A stretch of 64,000 nucleotides of DNA, taken from Misgurnus anguillicaudatus (taxonomy: Eukaryota > Chordata > Actinopteri > Cypriniformes > Cobitidae). Under the pieces are notes generated by a model. That model saw only the letters and a program-made list of their open reading frames with translations, did no database searches and was not told the DNA's origin. Numbering within the stretch: position 1 is the stretch's first letter; every line of letters begins with the position of its first letter. This document shows, one piece after another, positions 55,077 to 56,951 of this stretch. Position numbers and translations under genes: made by a program. The DNA lies in the NCBI RefSeq assembly GCF_027580225.2, contig NW_027395284.1, positions 2,995,478 through 3,059,477 on the forward strand. Reading direction: 5' to 3'.

Positions 55077-56093
55077 TATATTATGCAAACACTTTTTTAA
55101 AATATGCGAATAATCGTGATTAATCATTTGACAGCACTGATCATAACTGACAAAAGGTCCTGTTTTCTGAAGAAGGCTTAACGGTGCCACATATCATCTC
55201 TCATTGGTAAAACAAACTCATGTCGCTGGTCAAGCCGGTGTTACATTGTAATGCCCTCAAACCTGGTTGCAAGTGTAATTAAATGAAGCAATGGTGCCAG
55301 TTTGCATTTGGCTGTCATTTGCCAATATTAAAAAGGCATATATATGCAATAAAACAAGATATTGTTGGAATGGCACTGACGCGTTTGCACTAAGACCAAA
55401 GCTTTTATGCAGGAGCATTAAACTGTTTGAACCACCTTTGTGTGATCTTTCTCAGGGGCACATCAGATCCCGGTGTCTGTGTGTGTATACATTCTGGCTC
55501 GACAAGCTTTTAGCGAGTGTCATATTGAGCCATGGTTTAATCTGGCCTTCATGTTTGTCCATCTCTTCATTCTCCCTACGGTTTCATTTTCAAAAGCCTG
55601 CACTCACAAGTTTCAAAACACGTCAGCACCACATTTTCCTCTCTCACTCTGACCTGAGTCCACAGGGACCGTCTGAAATGTAATCTGGCACTGTTTCTCT
55701 TAGGTGGGACGCGTCTACCCTCAAGCCGTGTACTTTCCGATCCGAACCCTGTACTTGACGCTGAAAATCGAGCAGAGGGAGCGCTACAAGAGCGGTATGA
55801 GATTTGTTTTACTTATATTGAACAATGTAATAGTCTACCAAAGTCAAATGTCTTTTCTGATGTGTGCTTGTGTTGTCATTCATCTTGCTTCAGACTCAGG
55901 CCAGCAGCAGCCCAGTTCGGCGGCGGCCCAGACCCACTCTGCATCCGACCCGGGTCCCATCCGAGCCACGGCTCCAATGTGGCGTTGCAGTCGGATCATG
56001 CACATGCAGCGTGAGCTCCATCCTACCCTGCTCTCATCTCTGGAGGGCATCGTGGACCAGATGGTCTGGTTCAGGGAGAATTGGCACGAGGAG
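413..56093 (+). CDS. trrap: trrap, partial gene: 29 internal coding exons of the TRRAP pseudokinase scaffold
   Basis: The spliced exons give about 1,632 codons that match vertebrate TRRAP as I remember it almost residue for residue. TRRAP is a nuclear PIKK-family protein without kinase activity. It docks activators such as MYC and E2F to the SAGA and TIP60/NuA4 acetyltransferase complexes. The window holds roughly residues 1,600 to 3,240 of about 3,830 (my estimate): helical HEAT-type solenoid, then the FAT domain from about exon 19. All 29 exons have AG/GT borders and compatible phases, with no internal stop. Exons 2 to 8 are packed into 2.5 kb, while several later introns exceed 4 kb and are swollen by transposons. 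Both ends are missing: upstream exons lie before the window, and the FAT end, PI3K-like and FATC exons are lost at or beyond the gap at 56452. The family call is near certain; exact residue numbers are not. Confidence 0.97.
614..2147. other. Intron 1, left part
   Basis: This stretch is AT-rich intronic sequence. I see no gene, no clear transposon ends and no strong structure other than short poly-T runs. Short open frames here have no recognisable protein. Confidence 0.6.
2178..2702. repeat. Perfect minisatellite, 25 units of 21 bp
   Basis: The unit is gcaagtaggcgcacgccgcac (written here once as the repeat period: 21 bp, starting GCAAGTAGG and ending GCCGCAC). Twenty-five uninterrupted, identical copies fill exactly 525 bp. 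A degenerate partial copy precedes it at about 2150-2177, and GCAAGT follows. Each unit carries several CpG sites. Because 21 is a multiple of three and most frames lack stops, the array produces long open frames with 7-residue periods on both strands; these are not genes. It lies in trrap intron 1, 95 bp before the next exon. Confidence 0.97.
2798..2926 (+). CDS. trrap: trrap exon 2
   Basis: It has 129 nt (43 codons) and is in phase at both ends. It follows CAG at 2795-2797 and ends before GTAACA at 2927. It reads VLQHILNPAFLSSFEKGEGE through to VFITK, including GPPNPEGDNPESI, a highly conserved TRRAP segment. The acceptor lies just 95 bp after the minisatellite. Confidence 0.97.
2927..3435. 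other. Intron 2
   Basis: A short AT-rich intron. I see nothing in it beyond splice sites; the acceptor is TTCTTCCAG at 3427-3435. Confidence 0.7.
3436..3702 (+). CDS. trrap: trrap exon 3
   Basis: It has 267 nt (89 codons), starting VLDPEKQADLADSLRIYLLQ and ending HKKIVLQ before the donor GTAATA. The block HAPHHIHDNNKSRNSKLRRL and the cluster WPCLLPKTCVDPACKYSGH are diagnostic of TRRAP. Phase 0 at both ends. Confidence 0.97.
3818..4024 (+). CDS. trrap: trrap exon 4
   Basis: It has 207 nt (69 codons), starting VFHSLLKAHTMEARAIVRQA and ending LIVQHFR. The acceptor is TATGCAG and the donor GTATGT. It is phase 0 at both ends and joins exon 5 as HFR/VYYPV, as in other vertebrates (HFK/VYYPV in my recollection of mammals). 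Confidence 0.96.
4080..4307. repeat. Short inverted-repeat element (MITE-like)
   Basis: The arm at 4080-4108 (TAGCTTATTCACCGTATCCC onward) is the reverse complement of 4279-4307 with one mismatch in 29. The interior is about 170 bp and non-coding. This is the layout of a small non-autonomous DNA transposon in intron 4; no target-site duplication was confirmed. Confidence 0.7.
4493..4651 (+). CDS. trrap: trrap exon 5
   Basis: It has 159 nt (53 codons) reading VYYPVRHHLVQHMISAMQRL to the end IKDQQ. The acceptor is GTGCACAG and the donor GTTTGT. Phase 0 at both ends. The segment TPSVTIEQRKLAVDLAEVVI matches TRRAP. Confidence 0.97.
4733..4864 (+). CDS. trrap: trrap exon 6
   Basis: It has 132 nt (44 codons). 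It encodes a low-complexity acidic/Ser/Gly linker (TESDADPGNVGEGTSGSSA) followed by the conserved KRGISVDSAQDVKRFRT. The donor is GTAAGG. The linker diverges from mammals more than its neighbours do, as expected for a disordered loop. Confidence 0.95.
4994..5104 (+). CDS. trrap: trrap exon 7
   Basis: It has 111 nt (37 codons) from VFARSQSMPGTEALL to FLIRIACQ, after CAG at 4991-4993 and before GTAAAT. Phase 0. The end DTVVNFLIRIACQ runs directly into exon 8. Confidence 0.96.
5187..5333 (+). CDS. trrap: trrap exon 8
   Basis: It has 147 nt (49 codons) from VNESTNVAGSPGELLSRRCV to WFDKLLMTV, ending before GTGAGT. The intron before it is only 82 bp, the shortest in the window. It joins exon 9 (EQPAQANFSN) across 3.6 kb. 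Confidence 0.97.
5334..7129. other. Intron 8, left part
   Basis: AT-rich intronic sequence with no recognisable exon, RNA gene or transposon end. Open frames of 60-100 codons here do not resemble known proteins. Confidence 0.55.
7130..8107. mobile_element. Possible degraded hAT-like element
   Basis: The right end, with repeated ATCGATTAAT-type motifs closing on TTAACATCCCTAG, resembles the termini of fish hAT elements and the ends of the element at 12144. A related run of CGATGATCG/AACGATCAATC motifs occurs around 7120-7165. I could not find a matching left terminal repeat or a target-site duplication, so the left border is a guess. Confidence 0.4.
8187..8800. repeat. TTAA-associated palindromic MITE, family A
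   Basis: It begins TTAAAGGGATAGTTC and its right arm (about 8680-8800) is a diverged reverse complement of the left arm, closing on CTATACTCTCCCTTCAA. The motifs CCGAGAT, AGACAAACAC and TTATTTTAGAAAATG recur inverted. A better-preserved copy lies at 43141-43957. The element ends 105 bp before trrap exon 9. TTAA borders suggest piggyBac-type mobilisation. Confidence 0.75.
8906..9119 (+). CDS. trrap: trrap exon 9
   Basis: It has 214 nt. It begins EQPAQANFSNICTGLEILSF, includes the conserved block FKPLQRGIAACMTCGNTKVL, and ends FPTEPS with the Ser codon split 1+2. The acceptor is a long T-rich tract ending TTTAG and the donor is GTGAGT. Confidence 0.97.
9120..9633. other. Intron 9
   Basis: 514 bp of AT-rich intron with nothing recognisable other than the acceptor tract TTTCTTTCCCCAG. 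Confidence 0.65.
9634..9759 (+). CDS. trrap: trrap exon 10
   Basis: It has 126 nt, completing the split Ser codon and reading TSSVASKYEELECLYAAVGK to QLF, then one base of a Gly codon. Phases are 1-in and 1-out. The donor is GTGAGA. Confidence 0.96.
10034..11236. mobile_element. hAT-type transposon, 1,203 bp, inserted in the palindromic element
   Basis: The terminal repeats are 15 of 15 identical (CAGGGCTATTCAATT). Direct copies of GATTAGAC at 10026-10033 and 11237-11244 are an exact 8-bp target-site duplication, the hAT hallmark. The interior has a GC-rich left part. A short frame at 10451-10609 (beginning MTLTLDKGNSLKRFCELDKK) might be a transposase remnant, but I cannot prove it. About three diverged copies of a 60-80 bp segment (AAAATACA...ATGTAGAAAAAGCCTA) lie at 10960-11140. 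It is probably a non-autonomous or decayed copy. Confidence 0.93.
11315..11449. repeat. Near-perfect hairpin at the centre of the palindromic element
   Basis: The stem 11315-11372 pairs with 11392-11449 at 54 of 58 positions around a 19-nt loop. The inner stem CACTGCCCGAAAATAGTCCC is perfectly complementary. It is the fold-back centre of the TTAA element. Confidence 0.9.
11787..12143. other. Intron 10 between elements
   Basis: Non-coding. The text around 11925-12010 (CACATCACAAACCCCAAAG and following) looks like dispersed fish repeat, but I could not define its borders. Confidence 0.4.
12144..13467. mobile_element. hAT-type transposon, 1,324 bp
   Basis: It starts TAGGGCTGAAACGATTC and ends AAAAAGCCCTA, with ATCGATTAATCGAT-type subterminal motifs near the right end. 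The 8 bp ATAACAAG occur directly at 12136-12143 and 13468-13475 as an exact target-site duplication. No long transposase frame remains, so it appears non-autonomous or decayed. Confidence 0.9.
13476..14610. other. Intron 10, right part
   Basis: AT-rich intron with no recognised gene. The text at 13560-13665 (CGGAAGTAAAGTTCGGACC, then ACGCGTAATCGCGTCAC) and at 12015-12075 may be the two halves of an older element interrupted by the hAT at 12144; this is uncertain. The last 30 bp are a good polypyrimidine tract ending TTCTTCCAG. Confidence 0.45.
14611..14757 (+). CDS. trrap: trrap exon 11
   Basis: It has 147 nt. It completes a Gly codon and reads TLMILKSACSNNSSYIDRLI, then FMRSLQKMVREHLSP, ending in a Ser/Thr-rich linker (AETST) with one base of the next codon. 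The donor is GTGACT. The linker differs from mammals while the helical part is conserved. Confidence 0.96.
14758..16193. other. Intron 11
   Basis: 1.4 kb with no defined transposon or gene. A minus-strand open frame at 15364-15753 does not resemble a known protein, and I treat it as chance. Confidence 0.5.
16194..16393 (+). CDS. trrap: trrap exon 12
   Basis: It has 200 nt. The acceptor AG is at 16192-16193. It completes a split codon giving Val (GTT; mammals have Gly here, from memory), then TSELVMLSLDLVKTRL and KNFIQVIITSLIEKSPDPKI, ending MATNQ. The donor is GTAAAT. Confidence 0.95.
16696..16842. repeat. Short palindromic MITE
   Basis: The left AGGCTTGTTCCAC and right CGAACAAGCCT ends are inverted. 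The inner GATGACGTCAAAGTT and AACTTTGACGCCATC-type segments also pair imperfectly. The flanking sequence at 16575-16695 also looks repetitive. No clear target-site duplication was seen. Confidence 0.6.
16843..17378. other. Intron 12, middle part
   Basis: I see no gene or defined element; ordinary AT-rich intron. Confidence 0.5.
17379..18115. mobile_element. Inverted-repeat DNA element, about 737 bp
   Basis: The ends TGCTTTTCCATTGGATAGTA and TACTATGCAATGGAAAAGCA are inverted complements. The match continues into ACCCCACGGTTTG on the left and AAACCGTGGGGT on the right. The interior is non-coding. The flanks do not show a convincing duplication, so the superfamily is unassigned. Confidence 0.82.
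18116..18913. other. Intron 12, right part
   Basis: Non-coding intron ending in a long pyrimidine-rich stretch (about 18826-18913) leading to the acceptor CCTAG at 18909-18913. Confidence 0.55.
18914..19035 (+). CDS. trrap: trrap exon 13
   Basis: It has 122 nt. It reads VPNPREKSILLVKMMTYIEK and QFLDLVNYVY, ending with two bases of an Arg codon. The donor is GTAATT. The first four residues differ from mammals (TPTL in memory), while REKS onward is conserved. Confidence 0.96.
19036..19358. other. Intron 13, left part
   Basis: Nothing recognisable; ordinary intron up to the repeat at 19359. Confidence 0.6.
19359..19921. mobile_element. Composite repeat, copy 1: hAT-like end plus internal repeat
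   Basis: It begins CAGGGTTCCCACGGGTCCTT and runs, with many substitutions, parallel to 37922-38470. At about 19650-19910 it carries an inner repeat starting ACGTCTCGGGTTACG and ending CGAGTTCCCTCGAAAGGGA. The same inner repeat sits at the same place in copy 2. The right hAT end is missing. It stops about 50 bp before trrap exon 14. Confidence 0.8.
19974..20187 (+). CDS. trrap: trrap exon 14
   Basis: It has 214 nt. It completes an Arg codon, then reads DENLSGSDITSKLEPAFLSG, RCAQPLIRAKFFEVFD and ends WIKQCTE. The acceptor is GTTTTTAG and the donor GTACAG. Conservation is strong throughout. Confidence 0.97.
20341..20580. repeat. MITE, 240 bp
   Basis: The left end CACTAAGGGCAGTTTCCCGG is inverted at the right as CCGTGAAACCGTCCCTTAGTG, and ACAGGG pairs with CCCTGT. 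The interior holds GATTAATCCAGGACTAGGCC, a string I remember from dispersed cyprinid repeats. GGGCA-type ends fit a Harbinger-like origin, but I did not confirm a duplication. Confidence 0.75.
20581..21163. other. Intron 14, right part
   Basis: No gene or defined element. The acceptor tract is TTTCTTCTTCACAG at 21150-21163. Confidence 0.6.
21164..21343 (+). CDS. trrap: trrap exon 15
   Basis: It has 180 nt (60 codons), starting LLLAVCERNTTIGTSCQGSM and including SITNVINLADSHDRAAFAM. It ends in the charged stretch KQEPRERENSETKEE before GTCAGT. Phase 0 at both ends. Confidence 0.97.
21612..22090. repeat. Palindromic TTAA element, second copy
   Basis: It starts TTAAAGATACATTCC and ends GGAGTGTCCCTTTAA. 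Inverted arms include the GATCTCCGGGTCTGGCGCTA segment and its complement. It shares both arms with 9873-11786 but has a shorter centre and no nested insertion (479 bp). Confidence 0.85.
22121..22567. repeat. TTAA-type MITE related to the 'TTAAAGGG(A/T)TAGTTCA' group
   Basis: It begins TTAAAGGGTTAGTTCACTC and ends GGGGTGAACTAACGCTTTCAA, an imperfect inverted pair. It lies 31 bp after the previous element, between trrap exons 15 and 16. Non-coding. Confidence 0.7.
22780..22926 (+). CDS. trrap: trrap exon 16
   Basis: It has 147 nt (49 codons) from DVEIDIELAPGDQTSLPKTK through NQLHMLTNRHDKFLDSLREV to K, followed by GTGAGA. It continues the acidic/charged loop begun at the end of exon 15, then returns to conserved helix. 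Confidence 0.97.
22927..24417. other. Intron 16
   Basis: Very AT-rich between 23880 and 24260. A short piece near 24290-24385 (GGCTGATATATCGTCCATCGC) resembles the end of a dispersed fish DNA transposon, but no partner end was found. No gene seen. Confidence 0.5.
24418..24537 (+). CDS. trrap: trrap exon 17
   Basis: It has 120 nt (40 codons): TGALLNALVQLCHISTPLAE, then KTWVQLFPRLWKILSDRQQH. The acceptor is TAATTAG, a weak one without a long pyrimidine tract, preceded by a TG-rich run. The donor is GTGAGT. Confidence 0.96.
24538..25108. other. Intron 17, left part
   Basis: AT-rich intron without recognisable features. Confidence 0.6.
25117..25429. mobile_element. Short hAT-type element, 313 bp
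   Basis: The ends CAGGGCTCCAGACT and AGTCTGGAGCCCTG are perfect inverted repeats. The flanks GTCATATC (25109-25116) and GTCATATT (25430-25437) agree at 7 of 8 positions, consistent with an aged 8-bp duplication. No coding capacity. Confidence 0.88.
25572..26770. mobile_element. Inverted-repeat DNA element, about 1.2 kb
   Basis: The left GACCACGTTTACATGGACAC pairs with the right GTGTGCATGTAAACGCGGCC. AATGCGATTAT occurs inside both ends. A second internal palindromic part with ATAACGATA / CGTTATAA motifs lies near 25870-26390 and may be another insertion. No transposase frame. The superfamily is unassigned and the borders are good to a few bases. Confidence 0.7.
26920..28475. repeat. Tandem array of about five diverged units of 185-240 bp
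   Basis: The anchor AATCCAAG(C/T)AATAAAAA recurs near 26957, 27149, 28016, 28256 and 28440. It is each time followed by AACATTTTACAC-like text, and the units also share GCGTTAGCCG(C/T)TTGCTAACGT, CTGACAGTATATTAGGGGTTT and AGCAAAAATGTAAACACTAA. After removal of the insertion at 27259, spacings are about 190, 200, 240 and 185 bp. Unlike the minisatellite at 2178, the units have diverged. Confidence 0.85.
27259..27919. mobile_element. PIF/Harbinger-like element inserted in the tandem array
   Basis: The ends are GGGCGTTTTCACATT and its partner AATGTAAACCGCCC. TAA stands on both sides (27256-27258 and 27920-27922), a 3-bp duplication typical of PIF/Harbinger. Other array units run AACACTAAGTTAG straight through, which confirms the empty site. 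The interior repeats GGGTTCG-type motifs near both ends. No transposase remains. Confidence 0.85.
28711..28998 (+). CDS. trrap: trrap exon 18
   Basis: It has 288 nt (96 codons), the longest exon here. It starts ALSGEMGPFLCSGSHQAQRD, includes SALNCFVEAMSQCVPPIPIR and VLKYLGKTHNLWLRSTLMLE, and ends ESITPPQQ. The acceptor is CTTTTGCAG and the donor GTATAG. Phase 0. Confidence 0.97.
29209..29346 (+). CDS. trrap: trrap exon 19 (start of FAT domain)
   Basis: It has 138 nt (46 codons): EILDSLAELYSLLQEEDMWA, GLWQKRCKFPETSTAIAYEQ, HGFFEQ. The helical, TPR-like pattern of the FAT domain begins about here by my estimate. The donor is GTGAGA and the next intron is only 87 bp. Confidence 0.97.
29434..29537 (+). 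CDS. trrap: trrap exon 20 (FAT domain)
   Basis: It has 104 nt. It reads AQETYEKAMEKARKEHNASP, then AIFPEYQLWEDHWI plus two bases of an Arg codon. From memory, mammalian TRRAP has three more residues after KEH (ERS); their absence is in frame. The donor is GTAAGT. Confidence 0.95.
29940..30075 (+). CDS. trrap: trrap exon 21 (FAT domain)
   Basis: It has 136 nt. It completes Arg and reads CSKELNQWEPLTEYGQSKGH, NNPYLVLECAWRVSNWAAMK and EALVQ. The acceptor is ATTTTCTAG and the donor GTAAAC. Confidence 0.97.
30076..30942. other. Intron 21, left part
   Basis: Segments around 30110-30425 (TCGCTCTGCTAGTCTGAATGC and text before it) look like a dispersed fish repeat, but I could not fix its ends. No gene. 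Confidence 0.4.
30943..31253. repeat. Palindromic TTAA element, right half only
   Basis: It runs parallel to 11470-11786: AGATCCTAGCCATATCTGCC, CTACAGAAGAGTCAAGTTTT, GCGATGCTAATGGTCTAGAT, ending GGAGTGTCCCTTTAA. The left arm is absent, so this is a truncated copy. The left border is approximate. Confidence 0.78.
31254..32555. other. Intron 21, middle part
   Basis: AT-rich, no gene or clear element identified. Confidence 0.5.
32564..33291. mobile_element. hAT-type element, 728 bp
   Basis: The ends CAGTGTTGTTTT and AAAACAACACTG are exact inverted repeats. TTACATAT stands at 32556-32563 and 33292-33299 as a perfect 8-bp duplication. The left subterminal region is dense in TTTTAGT / GACGAAAA motifs, and the right in complementary TCGTC / ACGAAAA motifs, plausible transposase binding repeats. 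No transposase frame. Confidence 0.93.
33762..33953 (+). CDS. trrap: trrap exon 22 (FAT domain)
   Basis: It has 192 nt (64 codons): VELSCPKEMAWKVNMHRGYL, AICHPEEQQLNFIERLVEMA, REWRRLPHIVSHVHTPLLQ. The acceptor is GTGCATCAG and the donor GTGAGG. Phase 0. Confidence 0.97.
34192..35235. mobile_element. hAT-like element ending in TCTCGTCACACCCC
   Basis: The left TGTGTGACGAGATCTCGCGA and right GTGTCTCGTCACACCCCTA are inverted. Multiple CGAGAT/TCTCGTG motifs cluster at both ends, and near 34200 there are two inverted CTCGCGAGAT copies. The interior is AT-rich with no transposase frame. I could not fix the target duplication, so the borders are approximate. Confidence 0.7.
35236..37060. other. Intron 22, right part
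   Basis: Non-coding, with a GA microsatellite at 36104-36161. No other gene or element recognised. Confidence 0.5.
36104..36161. repeat. (GA)n microsatellite
   Basis: An uninterrupted run of about 29 GA dinucleotides. Confidence 0.97.
37061..37256 (+). CDS. trrap: trrap exon 23 (FAT domain)
   Basis: It has 196 nt: AAQQIIELQEAAQINAGLQP, NTSLHDMKTVVKTWRNRLPI, WSSIFMWRQHHYQ, then one base of the next codon. The donor is GTACGC. From memory, mammalian TRRAP continues GKPTWSGMHSSS here; that segment is not present in this exon or in the 178-bp intron that follows. Confidence 0.96.
37435..37700 (+). CDS. trrap: trrap exon 24 (FAT domain)
   Basis: It has 266 nt. The split codon gives Ala, then IVTAYETNTQHDPNTNNAML, ASAIIQYGKIGRKQGLVNVA, HTIPTVPIVDCFQKIRQQVK, ending KNECMQ. 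The acceptor is TTGTTGCAG and the donor GTGAGT. Confidence 0.97.
37922..38830. mobile_element. Composite repeat, copy 2: complete hAT-like element with two nested repeats
   Basis: The left CAGGGGTCCCACGGGTCC and right GTATGGGAACCCTG ends form an inverted pair. Inside lie the same ACGTCTCGGGTTACG repeat as in copy 1 (about 38213-38470) and a TTAA MITE at 38525-38743. The flanking 8 bp do not match convincingly. Because both copies share the first inner repeat at the same place, that insertion predates their spread. Confidence 0.78.
38525..38743. repeat. TTAA MITE nested in the composite repeat
   Basis: TTAA stands at both ends. The inverted ends are AGGCGGAGTCCATGATGTTT and AAACATCGTGGACTCCGCCT, with two mismatches in 20. 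219 bp, non-coding. It is absent from copy 1 as far as that copy extends. Confidence 0.85.
39048..39330. repeat. Terminal fragment of a DNA element (AAGGCCGAAGTAAAGTC end)
   Basis: TAAGGCCGAAGTAAAGTCAA followed by TTTTTACGCATACAC looks like a transposon end. A partly complementary segment, CGCGTAAAAATACAGACTAT then TTTTGCCCTTTA, lies at about 41480-41510 and could be its partner 2.4 kb away. A third TTAAGGCCGAAATACATTTT stands at 56186, beside the assembly gap. Confidence 0.5.
39399..39475 (-). repeat. tRNA-like SINE head
   Basis: On the minus strand, GCTCAGTTAGTAAGTATAGC resembles a tRNA A box, and GGTTTTGGGTTCGATACCC, 30 nt further, a B box. There is no acceptor-stem pairing good enough for a real tRNA, so I read it as the promoter part of a tRNA-derived SINE. 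Confidence 0.6.
39873..39940. repeat. (CT)n microsatellite
   Basis: About 30 CT units with one TTT interruption near 39887 and a CTCG near the end. It is the pyrimidine-strand counterpart of the GA run at 36104. Confidence 0.96.
40193..40723. repeat. TTAA MITE with AAGGGGCCATGGCA ends
   Basis: TTAA at both ends encloses inverted AAGGGGCCATGGCA and TGCCATGGCCCCTT (14 of 14). 531 bp with a non-coding interior. The partial left end of another TTAA element (TTAAAGGAATAGTTAACCCA) follows at about 40743. Confidence 0.88.
40724..41804. other. Intron 24, right part
   Basis: It includes a truncated MITE end at about 40743-40815 and the possible transposon end at 41480-41510. Otherwise AT-rich with no gene. 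Confidence 0.5.
41805..41905 (+). CDS. trrap: trrap exon 25 (FAT domain)
   Basis: It has 101 nt: GLEVIESTNLKYFTKEMTAE, FYALKGMFLAQIN, plus two bases of a Lys codon. The acceptor is TATTGTCAG and the donor GTAAGA. It joins exon 26 as INK/SEEANKAF across 5.3 kb, nearly all repeat. Confidence 0.97.
41906..43140. other. Intron 25, left part
   Basis: No gene or defined element seen. Confidence 0.5.
43141..43957. repeat. TTAA palindromic MITE, family A, full copy
   Basis: It starts TTAAAGGGATAGTTCGGCC and ends GGTCGAACTATCCCTTTAA. The arms share CCGTCCGAGATGCATATG and ATTTTAGAAAATGTTT-type inverted segments. It is 817 bp and matches the worn copy at 8187. The closing TTAA (43954-43957) is also the first four bases of the next element. 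Confidence 0.87.
44125..45973. mobile_element. Tol2-like hAT transposon, 1,849 bp, no transposase
   Basis: The left CAGAGGTGTAAAGTACTCGA and right TACTCTTTACACCTCTG ends resemble those of medaka Tol2, and the subterminal regions are rich in ACTTTTACTCAAGTA-type motifs, as in Tol2. CTGATCGG stands at 44117-44124 and 45974-45981, an exact 8-bp duplication. The open frame at 44375-44665 does not look like a hAT transposase. It is a non-autonomous relative. Confidence 0.93.
45145..45461. repeat. Inverted-repeat element nested in the Tol2-like transposon
   Basis: The left GGTAACACTTTACAATAAGG and right CCTTATTGTAAAGTGTTACC are perfect inverted complements. Inside, the motif AGTTAATG/GTTAACTAATG is repeated many times. 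317 bp, non-coding. I remember this terminal sequence as very common in cyprinid genomes. The flanks are AT-rich, so a duplication could not be established. Confidence 0.9.
46115..46893. other. Intron 25, right part
   Basis: No gene or defined element recognised. Confidence 0.5.
46894..47110. repeat. Partial TTAA-type repeat (one end)
   Basis: It begins TTAAAGGAAAACACCACCG and carries CTTACCTCAACTTAGACAAA, strings I know from dispersed cyprinid repeats. It also carries GTTAGCATTTAGCTTAGCCC. No inverted right end was found before exon 26, so it is truncated; the right border is approximate. Confidence 0.6.
47255..47456 (+). CDS. trrap: trrap exon 26 (FAT domain)
   Basis: It has 202 nt. It completes Lys, then reads SEEANKAFSAAVQMHDVLVK, AWAMWGDYLENIFVKDRQPH, ITCYLHACRHQNESKSRKYL, AK. 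The acceptor is CGTCCTCCAG and the donor GTAAGA. Confidence 0.97.
47457..49723. other. Intron 26
   Basis: 2.3 kb. The segment about 47785-48240 (ATATTCTGTCTGTGACGTCA, GGCGGAGCTTGCCGTCTCCA and following) reads like a dispersed repeat without defined ends. The rest has no recognisable gene. The acceptor is TTTATAG. Confidence 0.45.
49724..49885 (+). CDS. trrap: trrap exon 27 (FAT domain)
   Basis: It has 162 nt (54 codons): VLWLLSFDDKNTLADAVDKY, CIGVPPIQWLAWIPQLLTCL, ending NLISQ. The donor is GTTGGA, a weak GT site. Phase 0. Confidence 0.96.
49886..52277. other. Intron 27, left part
   Basis: A truncated family-B MITE end (AAAAGTTCACCCAAAAATGA) lies at about 50325-50430. A 17-base T run stands at about 51394-51411. 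No gene is recognised in the remainder. Confidence 0.5.
52278..52421. repeat. (AT)n and (TATATT)n simple repeat
   Basis: An AT dinucleotide run passes into about 16 copies of a 6-bp TATATT unit. It lies directly against the left end of the element at 52423. Confidence 0.95.
52423..54053. mobile_element. Inverted-repeat element, about 1.6 kb, with a nested hAT
   Basis: The left CGTCGCTGCCCGATGAAA and right TTTCATCGGACAGTGACG ends are inverted with two mismatches. CACGTATGTCCA follows inside on the left, with its complement GGACATACGTG on the right. The hAT at 53244 sits inside. No transposase frame was seen. The superfamily is unassigned. Confidence 0.75.
53244..53671. mobile_element. hAT-type element, 428 bp, nested
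   Basis: It starts CAGGGGCGTCAGTTTG and ends AACACCTATG. The subterminal AAGTGGTGGGGACA on the left is complementary to GATGTCCCCAACGTCCCC-type text on the right. CTAGACAG stands at 53236-53243 and 53672-53679 as an exact 8-bp duplication. Part of a further repeat (GTGACCCTGGACCACAAAAC) lies at 53562. Confidence 0.85.
54054..55703. other. Intron 27, right part
   Basis: It contains a fragment at about 54990-55135 with a (CA)n run (55046-55071), closing on CGTGATTAATCATTTGACAG, the end of a widespread fish hAT family in my recollection. No gene seen. The acceptor is TTTCTCTTAG. Confidence 0.5.
54990..55135 (-). repeat. Fragment of a dispersed hAT family with CA microsatellite
   Basis: On the minus strand it begins CTGTCAAATGATTAATCACG, then a TG run and TATATATA text. 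Only one terminus is present. The CA run spans about 26 bp. Confidence 0.6.
55704..55794 (+). CDS. trrap: trrap exon 28 (FAT domain)
   Basis: It has 91 nt: VGRVYPQAVYFPIRTLYLTL, KIEQRERYKS, and one base of the next codon. The donor is GTATGA. The intron to exon 29 is 99 bp. Confidence 0.97.
55894..56093 (+). CDS. trrap: trrap exon 29, last one visible (FAT domain)
   Basis: It has 200 nt. The split codon gives Asp, followed by SGQQQPSSAAAQTHSA, a Gln/Ala/Ser-rich stretch I do not recall at this site in the common mammalian form. Then come SDPGPIRATAPMWRCSRIMH, LHPTLLSSLEGIVDQMVWFR, ENWHEE. The donor is GTGAGC. The expected next exon (LRQLQQGLAK... in other vertebrates) is not found before the gap. 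Confidence 0.95.
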
Positions 56094-56451
56094 GTGAGCC
56101 GCACCTAATTTACGTTAGAGAGTTTTTTTTTTTTTTAATAGTGCTATATTAAACTTGACTTCCCTAGTATGTCACGTTGAATTGTTAAGGCCGAAATACA
56201 TTTTGTTTTTAAGTGTACGTGAATCCGTTTCAAACCATCAGTCAACAAGATATTCTAGGATTGTGTGAAAAAAAAATTCCCTTGTTTGCTTTTTAGACGT
56301 GAAAACCCAATTTTTGTATTCTAGATGCGAGTGGCTACCTCTTAGGCACCTCAGCCCAAAGCACAAGTTAAACATGACGTGTATGCGTTTTCTGTCTGGT
56401 TCGCTTACGTTGTTAAGCCCTACGCCGCACGCTCGCAGAGTCACATACACA
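56094..56451. other. trrap intron 29, left part up to the gap
   Basis: Non-coding. It contains TTAAGGCCGAAATACATTTT at 56186, resembling the transposon end at 39048, so a repeat probably runs into the gap and may have caused the assembly break. Confidence 0.55.
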
Positions 56452-56951
56452 NNNNNNNNNNNNNNNNNNNNNNNNNNNNNNNNNNNNNNNNNNNNNNNNN
56501 NNNNNNNNNNNNNNNNNNNNNNNNNNNNNNNNNNNNNNNNNNNNNNNNNNNNNNNNNNNNNNNNNNNNNNNNNNNNNNNNNNNNNNNNNNNNNNNNNNNN
56601 NNNNNNNNNNNNNNNNNNNNNNNNNNNNNNNNNNNNNNNNNNNNNNNNNNNNNNNNNNNNNNNNNNNNNNNNNNNNNNNNNNNNNNNNNNNNNNNNNNNN
56701 NNNNNNNNNNNNNNNNNNNNNNNNNNNNNNNNNNNNNNNNNNNNNNNNNNNNNNNNNNNNNNNNNNNNNNNNNNNNNNNNNNNNNNNNNNNNNNNNNNNN
56801 NNNNNNNNNNNNNNNNNNNNNNNNNNNNNNNNNNNNNNNNNNNNNNNNNNNNNNNNNNNNNNNNNNNNNNNNNNNNNNNNNNNNNNNNNNNNNNNNNNNN
56901 NNNNNNNNNNNNNNNNNNNNNNNNNNNNNNNNNNNNNNNNNNNNNNNNNNN
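56452..56951. other. Assembly gap, 500 N
   Basis: Exactly 500 unknown bases, a round number often used as a placeholder for unknown size. Open frames spanning it are artefacts. All trrap sequence after exon 29 must lie here or elsewhere. Confidence 0.99.

Noticed and set aside
56094..56451. The next trrap exon (LRQLQQGLAK region) before the gap
   Set aside because: No frame in this stretch gives that conserved sequence.
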